A stretch of DNA of 64,000 bases. Origin: Burkholderiaceae bacterium. GTDB lineage: Bacteria > Pseudomonadota > Gammaproteobacteria > Burkholderiales > Burkholderiaceae_C. Below the pieces are notes generated by a model, which did no database searches, was not told the origin of the DNA, and saw only the letters and a list, made by a program, of their open reading frames with translations. Shown piece by piece: positions 45,177 to 54,688 of the stretch. The stretch covers positions 24,714-88,713 of the forward strand of contig JAIRVJ010000128.1 in the NCBI GenBank assembly GCA_031253955.1. The letters are read 5' to 3'. The position numbers and the translations under genes are program-made. Position 1 is the stretch's first letter; every line of letters begins with the position of its first letter.

Positions 45177-46079
45177 ATGCACAAAATCGGATTTTTCGTC
45201 ACCACCGTCCTCATCGCGCTGGCGGTGGTGGCTTCCACCGCCTTCGTGGTCGATCAGCGCCAGTTCGGCGTGGTGTACGAACTGGGCAAGCCCAAGCGTG
45301 CCATCACCGAGCCGGGCCTGTACTGGCAGGCGCCGCCGCCGTTCCAGAAGGTCGGCTACCTCGACAAACGCCTGCTCACGCTCACCAGCGGCGAGGGCAA
45401 CGCCGTTCCCGCGCCCATGCTCACCGCCGAGAAAAAGCGCGTGGTGATCGACTGGTACGTGCGCTGGCGCATCACCGATCCGCTGGCCTACGTGCGAACC
45501 ATGCAGGGCGGCAACGAGGCGGCGGGCGCGGCCCAACTCGACCGCGTGGTGCGCAACGCCTTTCAGGAAGAAGTCAACCGCCGCACTGTGCAGGAGCTTA
45601 TCTCCAGCAAGCGCGAGGAGGTGATGAGCAACGTCAAGCGCGCCGTCGATCAGGCCGTCAAGGGCGACAAGCCCTGGGGCATCGACATCGTGGACGTGCG
45701 CCTGATGCGCGCCGACTACGCCGAATCCATCATCAACTCGGTCTATGACCGGATGCAAAACGAGCGCAAGCGCGTGGCCAGTGAACAGCGCTCCAAGGGC
45801 GCCGCCGAAGCCGAGCAAATCGAGGCCGACGCCGACCGCCAGAGCCAGATCACCATCGCCAACGCCACCCGCGACGCGCAAAAAGTCAAGGGCGAAGGCG
45901 ACGCCCAGGCCGCCCGCATCTACGCCGAAGCCTTCGGCAAAGACCCCCAGTTCGCCGCCTTCTACCGCAGCCTGGACGCCTACAAAGACAGCCTGGGCAA
46001 AAAAGGCGACGTGCTGGTCATCGACCCCGCCAACAGCGAATTCTTCCGCGCCCTGCAAGGCAACGCCCCGGCGCGTTAA
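45177..46079 (+). CDS. hflC: FtsH protease regulator HflC
   Basis: A 300-residue SPFH partner of HflK, anchored by an N-terminal TM helix (FFVTTVLIALAVVASTAFVV), then VDQRQFGVVYELGKPKRAI. It begins 8 nt after hflK. The genes hisZ and purA that often follow in related genomes are not here; the next gene is spoT on the other strand. Confidence 0.94.
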   Translation: MHKIGFFVTTVLIALAVVASTAFVVDQRQFGVVYELGKPKRAITEPGLYWQAPPPFQKVGYLDKRLLTLTSGEGNAVPAPMLTAEKKRVVIDWYVRWRITDPLAYVRTMQGGNEAAGAAQLDRVVRNAFQEEVNRRTVQELISSKREEVMSNVKRAVDQAVKGDKPWGIDIVDVRLMRADYAESIINSVYDRMQNERKRVASEQRSKGAAEAEQIEADADRQSQITIANATRDAQKVKGEGDAQAARIYAEAFGKDPQFAAFYRSLDAYKDSLGKKGDVLVIDPANSEFFRALQGNAPAR

Positions 46080-46138
46080 TTAAGTTAGCCCCTATCGGAA
46101 CCGCAGAGAATGCCGCATCTGGCGGCCCAGTCTGCTGA

Positions 46139-46241
46139 ACTATAATTTCAATAGCTTGTTGCCTATGTATAATATGGTTTTTATGCATAGAAATATATAA
46201 AACTATATAAAAAAACAACGAGTACAGCTACTAATTTTTAA
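46139..46241. repeat. AT-rich AATAGCT element, copy 8
   Basis: Begins ACTATAATTTCAATAGCTTG and ends GAGTACAGCTACTAATTTTT, about 103 nt, in the convergent gap between hflC and spoT. It contains TATAATATGG near the left end. Confidence 0.8.
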
Positions 46242-46274
46242 CTACGCTCCATTTCCCCTGTCCTCTCCGGCAAG

Positions 46275-48506
46275 CTAGCTGCGGGCGGCGCGCAGCACCG
46301 AAGGCGTGCGGCGCAACTGGCGCAGGACGTGTTTGAGGTGGTCGCGGCTGCGCACGGCGATGACGAAGCGCAATTCGGTGGTGTCTTGCGCGGATTCGTC
46401 GGCCATGCCCATGTGGACGATATCGACTTCCGCCGCGGCCAGCGCCGAAGCCACGCGCGCCAGCACGCCTTTGCCGTTGATGACGGTGACGGCGATGGCC
46501 GCCGCGAAGGGGCGCACCGGCTCGTCGGCCCAGACCACGGTGATGAAGCGTTCGGCGTCTTTTTGTTTCAGACGCCGCGCTACGCCGCAGTTTTCGGTAT
46601 GCACCACCAGCCCTTCGCCGTGGCCCAGGTAGCCGACGACGGGATCGTCGGGGATGGGGCGGCAGCAGGTGGCAAATTGGATGGAGGCATTGTCGGCGCC
46701 GTCGAGCACCACCGCGCCCTGGGAGATTTTTTCGTGCTCGGTGAAGCGTTCGCGGGTGAGCGTGATGGCGTCGGGCTTGATGCCTTCGGCCAGCAGCAGC
46801 GCGGCCAACTGCTTGGCGACGATGGAGGCCACGCGCTTGCCCAGGCCGATGTCGGTCAGCAATTCTTCGCGCGAGCGGTGGCCGGTGATGCGTTGCAGCC
46901 GCTCCCAGATGGTTTGCGTCTGCTCGCCGCCGGCAGCCGGCAGCCGGTCCAGCCCCTCGGAGCGCAGCGCCTGGGCCAGCAGCTTTTCACCCAGCGTGAC
47001 CGACTCTTTTTGCGCCAGCGTTTTCAGGTAGTGGCGAATCTTAGAGCGCGCGCGGCCCGTGCGCACGAAGCCGAGCCAGGCGGGGTTGGGCGTGGAGACG
47101 GGGGCGGTGATGATTTCCACCACGTCGCCGTTGGTCAGCTCGGTGCGCAGAGGCACTTGCTCGGCGTTGACTTTGGCGGCGACCGTGTGGTCGCCCATGT
47201 CGCTATGGATGGCGTAGGCGTAATCGACCGCAGTGGCGCCTTGCGGCAGCGCGACGATCTGGCCTTTGGGGGTGAAGACGTAGATGCCGTCGGGGGCGAG
47301 ATCGCCTTTGACGTGGTCGAGGAATTCGGCGGCGTCGCGCGTTTCGTTCTGGATGTCGAGCAGCGATTGCAGCCAACGGGCGTCCAGTTCGTCTTCGCCC
47401 TTGCCTTGGCTCTTGCTGCCGGCGCTTTGCCGGTAGAGCCAATGGGCGGCCACGCCGGCTTCGGCCACCAGGTCCATCTGCTCGGTACGGATCTGGAATT
47501 CGATGTTGACGCTGGCCGGCCCGACCAGCGTGGTGTGCAGGGACTGATAGCCATTGACCTTGGGCATGGCGATGTAGTCCTGAAAGCGCCCGGGCGCGGG
47601 TTTGTAGAGCTGGTGCAGCAGCCCCAATGCGGTGTAGCAGCCGATGACGCCGGGCACGACCACGCGCACGCCGTACAAGTCATTGACCTGGGCGAAAGAC
47701 AGGCGCTGACCGTCCATCCTGCGGTAGATGGAGTAGAGCGTTTTCTCGCGCCCGATGACCCGCGCCGCAAGGCCAGCGCCGGTCAGCACGGTTTCCACTT
47801 CCTGCTGTACTTTCAGGATCAGCTCGCGCCGGCGCTGGCGCGCCTTGCCGACGGCTTTGGCCAGCACGCTGTAACGCCAGGGTTTGAGGTGGCGAAAGGC
47901 CAGGTCCTGCAATTCGCGGTAAGTCTGGTTCAGCCCCAGCCGGTGTGCGATGGGGGCGTAAATCTCAAGCGTTTCGGCGCTGATGCGGCCCCACTTGTCG
48001 CGCGGCATGTCGCCCAGGGTGCGCATGTTGTGGGTGCGGTCGGCCAGTTTGATGAGGATCACGCGCGCGTCGCGCGCCATCGCCAGCAGCATTTTGCGGA
48101 AGGACTCGGCCTGGTTTTCCTCGCGCGTGGTGAACTGGAGTTTGTCGAGCTTGGTCAAGCCATCGACCAGCTCGGCCACCACGGGGGCGAACTGCCCAAG
48201 CAGATCGGCCTTGGTGATGCCGCAGTCTTCCATCGCGTCGTGCAGCAGCGCGGCGGCCAGCGCGGGGGCGTCCAGCTTCCACTCGGCGCACTGCGCGGCC
48301 ACCGCAATGGGGTGGGTGATGTAAGGCTCGCCGTTCTTGCGCCATTGGCCGCGATGGGCCTGCTCGGCAAAGCAGTACGCGCGGCGCACCAGCTCGCGCT
48401 CTTGGCCGCTCAGGTAATCCAGGCGTGTTTGCAGCGCGGCAAAACCGGCAGCCGCCGCCGCGTCAACAGCAGGCGGTTGGGTGCCGGGAGCAAGCAACGC
48501 GCTCAT
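46275..48506 (-). CDS. spoT: Bifunctional (p)ppGpp synthetase/hydrolase
   Basis: A 743-residue RelA/SpoT protein controlling the stringent response. The hydrolase domain is intact, with LLHDAMED (His89-Asp90) and RTHNMRTLG. The synthetase domain has REKTLYSIYRRM and VNDLYGVRVVV, then TGS (DGIYVFTPKGQIVALPQGATAVDYAYAIH) and a C-terminal ACT domain. The intact HD pair marks SpoT rather than RelA. It lies downstream of rpoZ, separated by a terminator. Confidence 0.96.
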   Translation of the reverse strand: MSALLAPGTQPPAVDAAAAAGFAALQTRLDYLSGQERELVRRAYCFAEQAHRGQWRKNGEPYITHPIAVAAQCAEWKLDAPALAAALLHDAMEDCGITKADLLGQFAPVVAELVDGLTKLDKLQFTTREENQAESFRKMLLAMARDARVILIKLADRTHNMRTLGDMPRDKWGRISAETLEIYAPIAHRLGLNQTYRELQDLAFRHLKPWRYSVLAKAVGKARQRRRELILKVQQEVETVLTGAGLAARVIGREKTLYSIYRRMDGQRLSFAQVNDLYGVRVVVPGVIGCYTALGLLHQLYKPAPGRFQDYIAMPKVNGYQSLHTTLVGPASVNIEFQIRTEQMDLVAEAGVAAHWLYRQSAGSKSQGKGEDELDARWLQSLLDIQNETRDAAEFLDHVKGDLAPDGIYVFTPKGQIVALPQGATAVDYAYAIHSDMGDHTVAAKVNAEQVPLRTELTNGDVVEIITAPVSTPNPAWLGFVRTGRARSKIRHYLKTLAQKESVTLGEKLLAQALRSEGLDRLPAAGGEQTQTIWERLQRITGHRSREELLTDIGLGKRVASIVAKQLAALLLAEGIKPDAITLTRERFTEHEKISQGAVVLDGADNASIQFATCCRPIPDDPVVGYLGHGEGLVVHTENCGVARRLKQKDAERFITVVWADEPVRPFAAAIAVTVINGKGVLARVASALAAAEVDIVHMGMADESAQDTTELRFVIAVRSRDHLKHVLRQLRRTPSVLRAARS

Positions 48507-48572
48507 GTGGCTAATTTAACCGGATACCGCGCCGCCATGTTCCCTTTCACGGCGCAATGGAATAAAAACCGC

Positions 48573-48594
48573 AAAAAAAGCGCCGGCGGGCGCT
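48573..48594 (-). terminator. Intrinsic terminator between rpoZ and spoT
   Basis: On the minus strand the hairpin AGCGCC-CGCC-GGCGCT is followed by seven T. It lies 31 nt after the rpoZ stop, so spoT probably has its own promoter or depends on read-through. Confidence 0.85.
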
Positions 48595-48625
48595 TTCATG
48601 CGGACGGGCACGGCTCGCGCTTGCG

Positions 48626-48826
48626 TCAGGGTACTTTTCTGAGCATTTCCAGGCCGATTTCGCCAGCTGCGATTTCGCGCAGCGCGGTGACGCCCGGACG
48701 GTTGGTGGTCTCTATCTTGGGCGCGTGGCCCTGTTTGAGCATCCGGGCGCGGTAGGTAGCAGCCAGCACGAGCTGAAAGCGGTTGGGAATTTTTTCCAGG
48801 GCGTCTTCGACAGTGATGCGGGCCAT
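48626..48826 (-). CDS. rpoZ: RNA polymerase omega subunit
   Basis: A 66-residue subunit that stabilises the beta' chain and forms part of one ppGpp site. It begins [30 protein letters not shown], the standard omega sequence. It lies between gmk and spoT in the conserved order. Confidence 0.97.
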   Translation of the reverse strand: MARITVEDALEKIPNRFQLVLAATYRARMLKQGHAPKIETTNRPGVTALREIAAGEIGLEMLRKVP

Positions 48827-48866
48827 GCGGGAATGCTCCGGGCGGTCAACGGTGGGGGAAAACGGG

Positions 48867-49487
48867 TCAGGCGATGTGCAGCGCCTTGAAGGTTTCGGGC
48901 CGGGCGCTTTTTTGCGCCGCGAACTTCAGGCGCTGCGCATGAACGATGGCTTTCAGATCGAACAGCGCACGCTCGAAAAACTCATTAATTATAACGTAAT
49001 CGAAATTTTCGGCCTGCGCCACTTCGTGTTCGGCGTTGCGCACGCGCAGCGCGATCACTTCGGGCGCATCTTCGCCGCGCCGCTGCAAGCGGGCGCGCAA
49101 CTCGTCGAGGCTGGGGGGCAGCACGAAGATCAGGATGGCGCTGGCAAAGCGGCGGCGGATTTGCAGCGCGCCCTGCCAGTCGATTTCCAGCATCACGTCG
49201 CCGCCTTCGGCGATGCGGCGCTCGATCGCCATGCGCGAGGTGCCATAGCGGTTGCCATGCACGTGCGCCCATTCAACGAAGCCGCCGGCGGCTGCCAGCG
49301 CATCGAACTCGTCCGGGCTGACGAAGAAATACTCGCGCCCGTGTTTCTCCTGCCCGCGCGGTTCTCGCGTGGTGTGCGAAATGGACAGATGCACGCCAGC
49401 ATCCACCTCCAGCAGCGCCTTGACCAGGCTGGATTTGCCAGCGCCGCTTGGAGCGGCAACGACGAACAGGTTTCCGGGATGATTCAT
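48867..49487 (-). CDS. gmk: Guanylate kinase
   Basis: A 206-residue enzyme converting GMP to GDP. The P loop [10 protein letters not shown] is at residues about 12-21. The GMP-binding segment [22 protein letters not shown] and the lid region follow. It is the first gene of the gmk-rpoZ(-spoT) unit; the yicC gene often found upstream is replaced by a divergent bacteriohemerythrin gene. Confidence 0.97.
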   Translation of the reverse strand: MNHPGNLFVVAAPSGAGKSSLVKALLEVDAGVHLSISHTTREPRGQEKHGREYFFVSPDEFDALAAAGGFVEWAHVHGNRYGTSRMAIERRIAEGGDVMLEIDWQGALQIRRRFASAILIFVLPPSLDELRARLQRRGEDAPEVIALRVRNAEHEVAQAENFDYVIINEFFERALFDLKAIVHAQRLKFAAQKSARPETFKALHIA

Positions 49488-49707
49488 GGCACGATGAGGT
49501 GGCGCGCGATGGCAGTTCCCAAAAATAACATGAGGTTTTGAGGAACCTTTTGGGAACCGCTATATTCTGATCTTTTACCGGGCGTGGATGATCGTAGATT
49601 TGTCAGACAGCGTGCAACACCTGATTCAGATCAATAGTTGGCAGCGTCCGGACTGTGATACTTGAAAGGTCTGCGGGACCTTCATAAGACAAGGATTGGA
49701 AAGTAAT

Positions 49708-50196
49708 ATGCCGATGCTTCAATGGGTGCCGAGCCTGGATACGGGAATACGCGAAATTGACATTCAACACCGCCGGATCGTCAATTACATCAACCGTCTC
49801 AGCGAACTGCAAGGTTCCGGCGACCGTACCGCCCAGGCGGACGTGATCAACGAACTGGTGGACTACACCATGTCGCACTTCGCCTTCGAGGAAGAAGTGA
49901 TGAACAACGCGGGCTACATGTTCCTTGGCCCGCACAAGCGGGTGCATGAGATTTTCACCCGCAAAGTGGCCGAGATGCAAAAACGCTTCGAGGCAGGCGA
50001 GGACGTGGTCAACGACATGCTCGGCATGCTCTCGCGCTGGTTGTTCAACCACATCCGCAACGAAGATCACAACTACGTGGATGTGGTGAAGGTCTACCAG
50101 CGCATGGCCGGCGGCAACCAGGACGCCGCCGCGTCCCAGCCTTCCGAGAAGCAAAAAGAGCGCAAAGGCTTCCTGCGCCGCCTGTTCGGCGGCTAA
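49708..50196 (+). CDS. Bacteriohemerythrin
   Basis: A 162-residue stand-alone hemerythrin domain that binds O2 at a di-iron site. The iron ligands fit well: His21 (DIQHRRI), His57 and Glu61 (SHFAFEEEV), His76 and His80 (GPHKRVHEIF), His115 and Asp120 (NHIRNEDHNYV). A charged C-terminal tail (EKQKERKGFLRRLFGG) follows. ATG 49708 has GGAAAG upstream; a TTG 12 nt earlier is not needed. Probable role is oxygen sensing or storage; there are no chemotaxis neighbours. Confidence 0.93.
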   Translation: MPMLQWVPSLDTGIREIDIQHRRIVNYINRLSELQGSGDRTAQADVINELVDYTMSHFAFEEEVMNNAGYMFLGPHKRVHEIFTRKVAEMQKRFEAGEDVVNDMLGMLSRWLFNHIRNEDHNYVDVVKVYQRMAGGNQDAAASQPSEKQKERKGFLRRLFGG

Positions 50197-50258
50197 GGAA
50201 CTCAATGCATTGACGTCTAGTTACTGCGCTCGCGTCAGCAGCGTCCGATGCAACGTTT

Positions 50259-51251
50259 TCATTCGGTTTTGATATCCGCTGTTTTAATGACCTGCCCCCA
50301 ACGCAGCGTTTCTTCCTTGATGCGGTCGGTGAACTGATCGGGGGTTCCGGTCAGCGGGTGCACGTCCATTACTGCGAGACGCTCGGCCACGTCCTTGCGA
50401 TTCATGATGTCGTTGATGGCGGCGTTGAGCTTGACAACGATCTGCGGCGGCAGACTTGCCGGGCCCATCAGTCCATTCCAAGGCTCGGCGGCGAAGCCCT
50501 TGAAGCCCGATTCGCTCAATGTAATGACACCATCGCCGCCCCTTCCGGGAGTCGCGCTGGCCGATGCCAATATGCGCAGCTTGCCGGCCTTGACTTGAGG
50601 GAACACGGCAGCGCCGGCGAGAAAGGCGAAGTCCACGCGCCCAGCGATCAGATCGGCGATCGTCGCCGAATCGCCCTTGTACGGAATGTGTTTCGCCTTG
50701 ATTTGGGCTTCGTGCGAGAACCACTCGCCCGCCAAGTGATTGAGCACACCAACACCGGCAGAGGCAAAAGTCAAATCCGATTCCGGATTGCGCCCTTTTT
50801 TGAGCAAATCATCAAGCGTATGAATTGGCGAGGCGGCGGAAGTCACCACGAAATACGGGTAGTTGGCGACCAGGCCGATCGGCACGAAGTCACGCACCGG
50901 ATCGTAGGCGAGACGCTCGATCTGGGGGTTGATCGTCAGTGCGCCATTGCTGGCGAACATCAGCGTGTAGCCGTCCGGTTTGGCTTTTTTGACCAGCAAG
51001 GCGGCAATGCTGGCGCTAGCGCCAGGCTTGTTGTCCACCAGAAAGGTTTGGCCGAATTTGACGCTCAACTGCTCGGCCAATATGCGTGCGGTGGCATCGG
51101 TTGGACCGCCCGCGGTGAAGCCCACGATGATGGTGACAGGTCTGTTCGGGTAGTCGCCGGGCGACTGGGCCTGTGCCGGTCCAGCCAAACTACACGCGGT
51201 TGTAATTGCCGCCAAACCCAGAATCAATGAACGCTTGCTTGGGCATTTCAT
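50259..51251 (-). CDS. Bug family tripartite tricarboxylate transporter substrate-binding protein
   Basis: A 330-residue periplasmic receptor. The signal peptide ends GPAQA-QSPGDYPNRP; the family start PVTIIVGFTAGGPTDATARILAEQLS and YDPVRDFVPIGLVAN are typical. It is the last gene of the leftward arm of the catabolic cluster, after a broken dehydrogenase gene. Confidence 0.92.
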   Translation of the reverse strand: MKCPSKRSLILGLAAITTACSLAGPAQAQSPGDYPNRPVTIIVGFTAGGPTDATARILAEQLSVKFGQTFLVDNKPGASASIAALLVKKAKPDGYTLMFASNGALTINPQIERLAYDPVRDFVPIGLVANYPYFVVTSAASPIHTLDDLLKKGRNPESDLTFASAGVGVLNHLAGEWFSHEAQIKAKHIPYKGDSATIADLIAGRVDFAFLAGAAVFPQVKAGKLRILASASATPGRGGDGVITLSESGFKGFAAEPWNGLMGPASLPPQIVVKLNAAINDIMNRKDVAERLAVMDVHPLTGTPDQFTDRIKEETLRWGQVIKTADIKTE

Positions 51252-51284
51252 GCCTTGATCTCCTTGGTGATTTGGAGGAAGTGG

Positions 51285-52198
51285 CTATAGACGAACGGGA
51301 GCTATCCCGTTGAGTTGCGCCCAGAAATCGGTCATGACGGAGGTGTCTTGACCATCCTTGCCCGCATGGCGCGCCAACTGAAACAGGCTGCGCACCAGAT
51401 TGCCCACCGGAAGCGAAACGCCCGATGACGCGGCGGCCTGGCAGGCCAGGCTGAGATCCTTGAAACCCAGCGCGATGTCGAAGCCCGGACTGAGATCGCC
51501 CTTGAGTACCTTGGCAGGCCACTTCTCCTTAAGCTGTCCGTTCGAAGCGGTGGTGCCGGTGAGCACCTCGAAGGCCTTGCGGATGTCCAGGCCGAGCGCC
51601 TGAGCCAGCACCAGCGCCTCGGAGTTGAGCTGGCAGTAACACAGGGCCATCAGGTTGTTGATCAGCTTCATACGCGTGCCCGTTCCCGGCGCGCCACAGT
51701 GCTGGATGGTGGTGCCCATCTTCAGCAGCAGCGGTTCGAGTTCGGCGCGGTCGGCGTCAAAGGCGCCGAGCATGAACAGCGATTCGCCCCGGTCGGCATG
51801 CGCGGCCAGACGCCCGACGGGCGCATCGGCAAAGCGCACGCCGCGTGCCTGCGCCGCCCGCGCCAACTCGTCCACCGTATCGGTGTCAATGGTGCTCAAT
51901 TCCACGAGCAGGCTGCCTGGCTTCATGCCGGCAAGCACGCCCGATGCGCCCAGAATCACCTCGCGCGACTGCCTTGGCCCCGGCACAGCATCGTGAAGAC
52001 TGTGGCGCAGCGGCTGGCGGCATCCTGAGCACCGCGGGCGCCGTATGCGCCTTGCGCCGCCATCTTTTGGACGGCTTCCGGACGAATGTCGTGGACGACG
52101 AGTTCGACCCCATGGCGGCGCAGGCTGCAAGCCAGCGCATGGCCCATGCGACCAAGGCCGATGAAACCAATTGGAGTGGCGGGATGGATGCCGTTCAT
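51285..52198 (-). pseudogene. NAD(P)-dependent 3-hydroxyisobutyrate dehydrogenase-like gene with a frameshift
   Basis: Reading from ATG 52198, MNGIHPATPIGFIGLGRMGHALAC... is the Rossmann start of a HIBADH-family protein, running well to RCATVFTML and then derailing to an early stop at 51956. From there the other reading frame continues the family sequence perfectly (PGPRQSREVILGASGVLAGMKPGSLLVELSTIDTDTVDEL... LINNLMALCYCQLNSEALVL) to a stop at 51285. The junction is ATGCTGTGCCGGGG on the minus strand; removing one TG of the TGTG (plus-strand CACA, 51984-51987) restores ATGCTGCCGGGG and one frame of about 304 codons. It may be a true recent mutation or a sequencing error. Confidence 0.88.
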
Positions 52199-52209
52199 GG
52201 AGCAATTCC

Positions 52210-53649
52210 TCAACGCTGCGTCACGTATTTGTACTGCGTGAACTCCATCAGCCCTTCCGCGCCGCCTTCCTTGCCCAAGCCGCTGTGTTTGACGCCGCCG
52301 AAGGGGGTTTCAGGCAGCGAGTGCAGGCAATGGTTGACGCAGACCGTGCCGCTTTCGATGGCGTCCGTGGCGTCGGTGATGGTGCCGGCATCGTGAGTAA
52401 AAACGTAGGCGGCCAGACCGAAGGGGAGCCGGTTCGCTTCGGCAATGGCCTGGTCGAAGGTCGAAAACGTGCGGATGATCGCCAAGGGGCCAAACGGCTC
52501 GACGTTGGCGGCAAGCCAGCTTTCGTCGTAGGTTTGCATCACCGTCGGCTGGAAAAAGTAGCCTTTGTCGCCGATGCGCTGACCGCCCGCCAGAACCTTG
52601 CCGCCCCTTTGCCGGCCGTCTTCGACCATCGACTGAATCGCCTGGAGCCGGCGCACGTTGGCCAGCGGCCCCATTTGCACTTCGTTTTCCATGCCCGGCC
52701 CCACGCGCCATTGACAGGCCTGCTCGGCCATGCTTTGGGCGAAGCGTGCGGCGACGGATTCATGCACCAGCATCCGCGTGGGCGAGGTGCAGATCTGTCC
52801 GGCGTTGCGCAGCTTCGCCTGCATCAGCGTGGTGGCCGCCGCTTGCGGGTCCACATCGCCGAACACCAGCACGGGCGCATGCCCGCCCAGTTCCAACACG
52901 CTGCGTTTCAAGCCTGCGGCGGCCAGTTGCGCCACTTTCGTGCCGATGGCCGTCGAGCCGGTGAAGGTGACGGCGCGGATCAGCGGTGACTGGAGCATCC
53001 GGTCCGATACCCGGCCCGGATCGCCGAACACCATGTTGAGCACGCCCGCAGGCAGGCCGCTGTCGTGCAGCACGCGCGCAAGGAACAGGGCCGTGGCGGG
53101 CGTTTCTTCCGCCGGTTTGATGACCACGGTGCAACCGGCGGCCAGGGCGCTGGCGATCTTGCGCGAGGGCGTGATGGCAGGCGCGTTCCAGCCGGAAAAA
53201 GCCGCCACGGGGCCGATGGGTTCGGGCAGCACCATCTGGCGGGTGCGCGGCTCCCTCGCGGGAATGATGCGCCCGTAAATGCGCCGGCTTTCTTCCGCCG
53301 ACCACTCGAACAGTTCGGCAGCCTTGGTGACTTCCACGCGCGATTCGGCCAGCGGCTTGCCCAGTTCCTGCGTGACGATCCGGCTGAGTTGTTCCACCCG
53401 CTCGCGCAACAGCCGCGCAGCATTGCGCAAGATCGCCGCCCGCTCCAGCGGCGCAGTGCGCCGCCACGCGGGGAACGCGGCATGGGCCGCGTGCAGGGCG
53501 GCATCCACATCGTCATCGCTGGCATGGGGCAGCAGGCCCAAGGTCTGCCCGGTGGCGGGATCGAGCACCTCGCTGGCGTCGCGCCCCTGCCGGTCGAGCC
53601 ATTGGCCGTTGATGTACAGCGTCAGGCGTGGGTATTCCGTGGCATTCAT
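52210..53649 (-). CDS. NAD(P)-dependent aldehyde dehydrogenase (succinate-semialdehyde dehydrogenase-like)
   Basis: A 479-residue aldehyde dehydrogenase. The catalytic Glu253 is in LELGGHAP and the nucleophile Cys287 in NAGQICTSPTR; the oxyanion Asn is in FSGWNAP (Asn155). It ends with the usual PFGGVKHSGLGKEGG...QYKYVTQR. ATG 53649 fits the start. It lies between the broken HIBADH-like gene and a Bug receptor; hydroxyacid dehydrogenase plus aldehyde dehydrogenase suggests oxidation of a hydroxy acid/semialdehyde. Confidence 0.92.
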   Translation of the reverse strand: MNATEYPRLTLYINGQWLDRQGRDASEVLDPATGQTLGLLPHASDDDVDAALHAAHAAFPAWRRTAPLERAAILRNAARLLRERVEQLSRIVTQELGKPLAESRVEVTKAAELFEWSAEESRRIYGRIIPAREPRTRQMVLPEPIGPVAAFSGWNAPAITPSRKIASALAAGCTVVIKPAEETPATALFLARVLHDSGLPAGVLNMVFGDPGRVSDRMLQSPLIRAVTFTGSTAIGTKVAQLAAAGLKRSVLELGGHAPVLVFGDVDPQAAATTLMQAKLRNAGQICTSPTRMLVHESVAARFAQSMAEQACQWRVGPGMENEVQMGPLANVRRLQAIQSMVEDGRQRGGKVLAGGQRIGDKGYFFQPTVMQTYDESWLAANVEPFGPLAIIRTFSTFDQAIAEANRLPFGLAAYVFTHDAGTITDATDAIESGTVCVNHCLHSLPETPFGGVKHSGLGKEGGAEGLMEFTQYKYVTQR

Positions 53650-53666
53650 TGAAAGCGTTCCTTTTG

Positions 53667-54653
53667 CTATTGCTGCGTGATGCCGGCGCGCTTGATCACG
53701 TCGGACCACAATGCCGATTCGCTCTTTATGTAACTCCTGAGTTCCTGAGGAGCGCCGCCCATGGGATACAGGCCGAGACCGCGCAAACTGGCCAGCACCT
53801 CTTTGTCTTGCAAGGCCTCGTTGAGAACTTTGTTCAGTTTCTCGCGGATCTCGACGGGCACGCCTTTCGGGGTCAAAAAGGCGGTCCAGGGTTCCGACAC
53901 GAAATCCGGCACGCCTTGCGACATCACGGTCGGAACGCCGGGCAGATCATCATCAAGCGGCTGGCGCGTCGCCACGCCCAGCAGGCGCAGGCGTTTTGCA
54001 TCAAGCTGCGGCGCAGCCGACACCATGCTCAGGAACGACATATCGACACGCCCTGCCGTCAAGTCCTGAATGACGGGAGCATTGCCCCGATAGGGCACAT
54101 GGGTGATGTCAACGCCGGCAATCAGCTTGAACCACTCGGAACTGATGTGGTTGAGCGATCCCACTCCATCCGAGGCATAGGTCAATTTGCCCGGATGGGC
54201 CTTGGCATAGGCCAGCAGTTCCTGCACGTTCTTGAACGGGGAATTGGCGGGGACGGCCAGCACGCACTTGAAATTGGTCGCCAGGCCAATCGGGTCGAGC
54301 TGGGTCATGGGGTCATAGCCCAGGTTATCGAACAGATAAGGCAACACCGACAGGTTGCCCGAATTGCCCATCAGGATGGTGTAGCCGTCCGGTTTTGCAT
54401 GGGCAGCCTTGCGCGCGGCGATGGCGCCGCTGGCGCCCGTCACGTTCTCGATCACGAACGTGCGCCCCAGTTTCTGCTCCATGTATCTGGCGATGGTGCG
54501 GGCGGCGATATCGGTGGGGCCGCCGGCGGGATAGCCGACCAGGACCGTGACGGGTTGCACGGGATAGTCGCCTGTGGCGGCTTGCGCCAGACCGGCCAAC
54601 CCAAGCGCCACGGCTGCCGCGAATGCGGCGCGGGTGAATAGACGCATGAACAT
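53667..54653 (-). CDS. Bug family tripartite tricarboxylate transporter substrate-binding protein
   Basis: A 328-residue periplasmic receptor: the signal peptide ends AGLAQA-ATGDYPVQP, then VTVLVGYPAGGPTDIAARTIARYMEQKLGRTFVIENVTGASG and GKLTYASDGVGSLNHISSEWF. It resembles the receptor at 50259-51251 in layout (both have GVGVLNH/GVGSLNH), which suggests related ligands. Confidence 0.92.
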   Translation of the reverse strand: MFMRLFTRAAFAAAVALGLAGLAQAATGDYPVQPVTVLVGYPAGGPTDIAARTIARYMEQKLGRTFVIENVTGASGAIAARKAAHAKPDGYTILMGNSGNLSVLPYLFDNLGYDPMTQLDPIGLATNFKCVLAVPANSPFKNVQELLAYAKAHPGKLTYASDGVGSLNHISSEWFKLIAGVDITHVPYRGNAPVIQDLTAGRVDMSFLSMVSAAPQLDAKRLRLLGVATRQPLDDDLPGVPTVMSQGVPDFVSEPWTAFLTPKGVPVEIREKLNKVLNEALQDKEVLASLRGLGLYPMGGAPQELRSYIKSESALWSDVIKRAGITQQ

Positions 54654-54688
54654 CTCTCTCTCCTATGGATCAATCAACTGGAAAAGGG

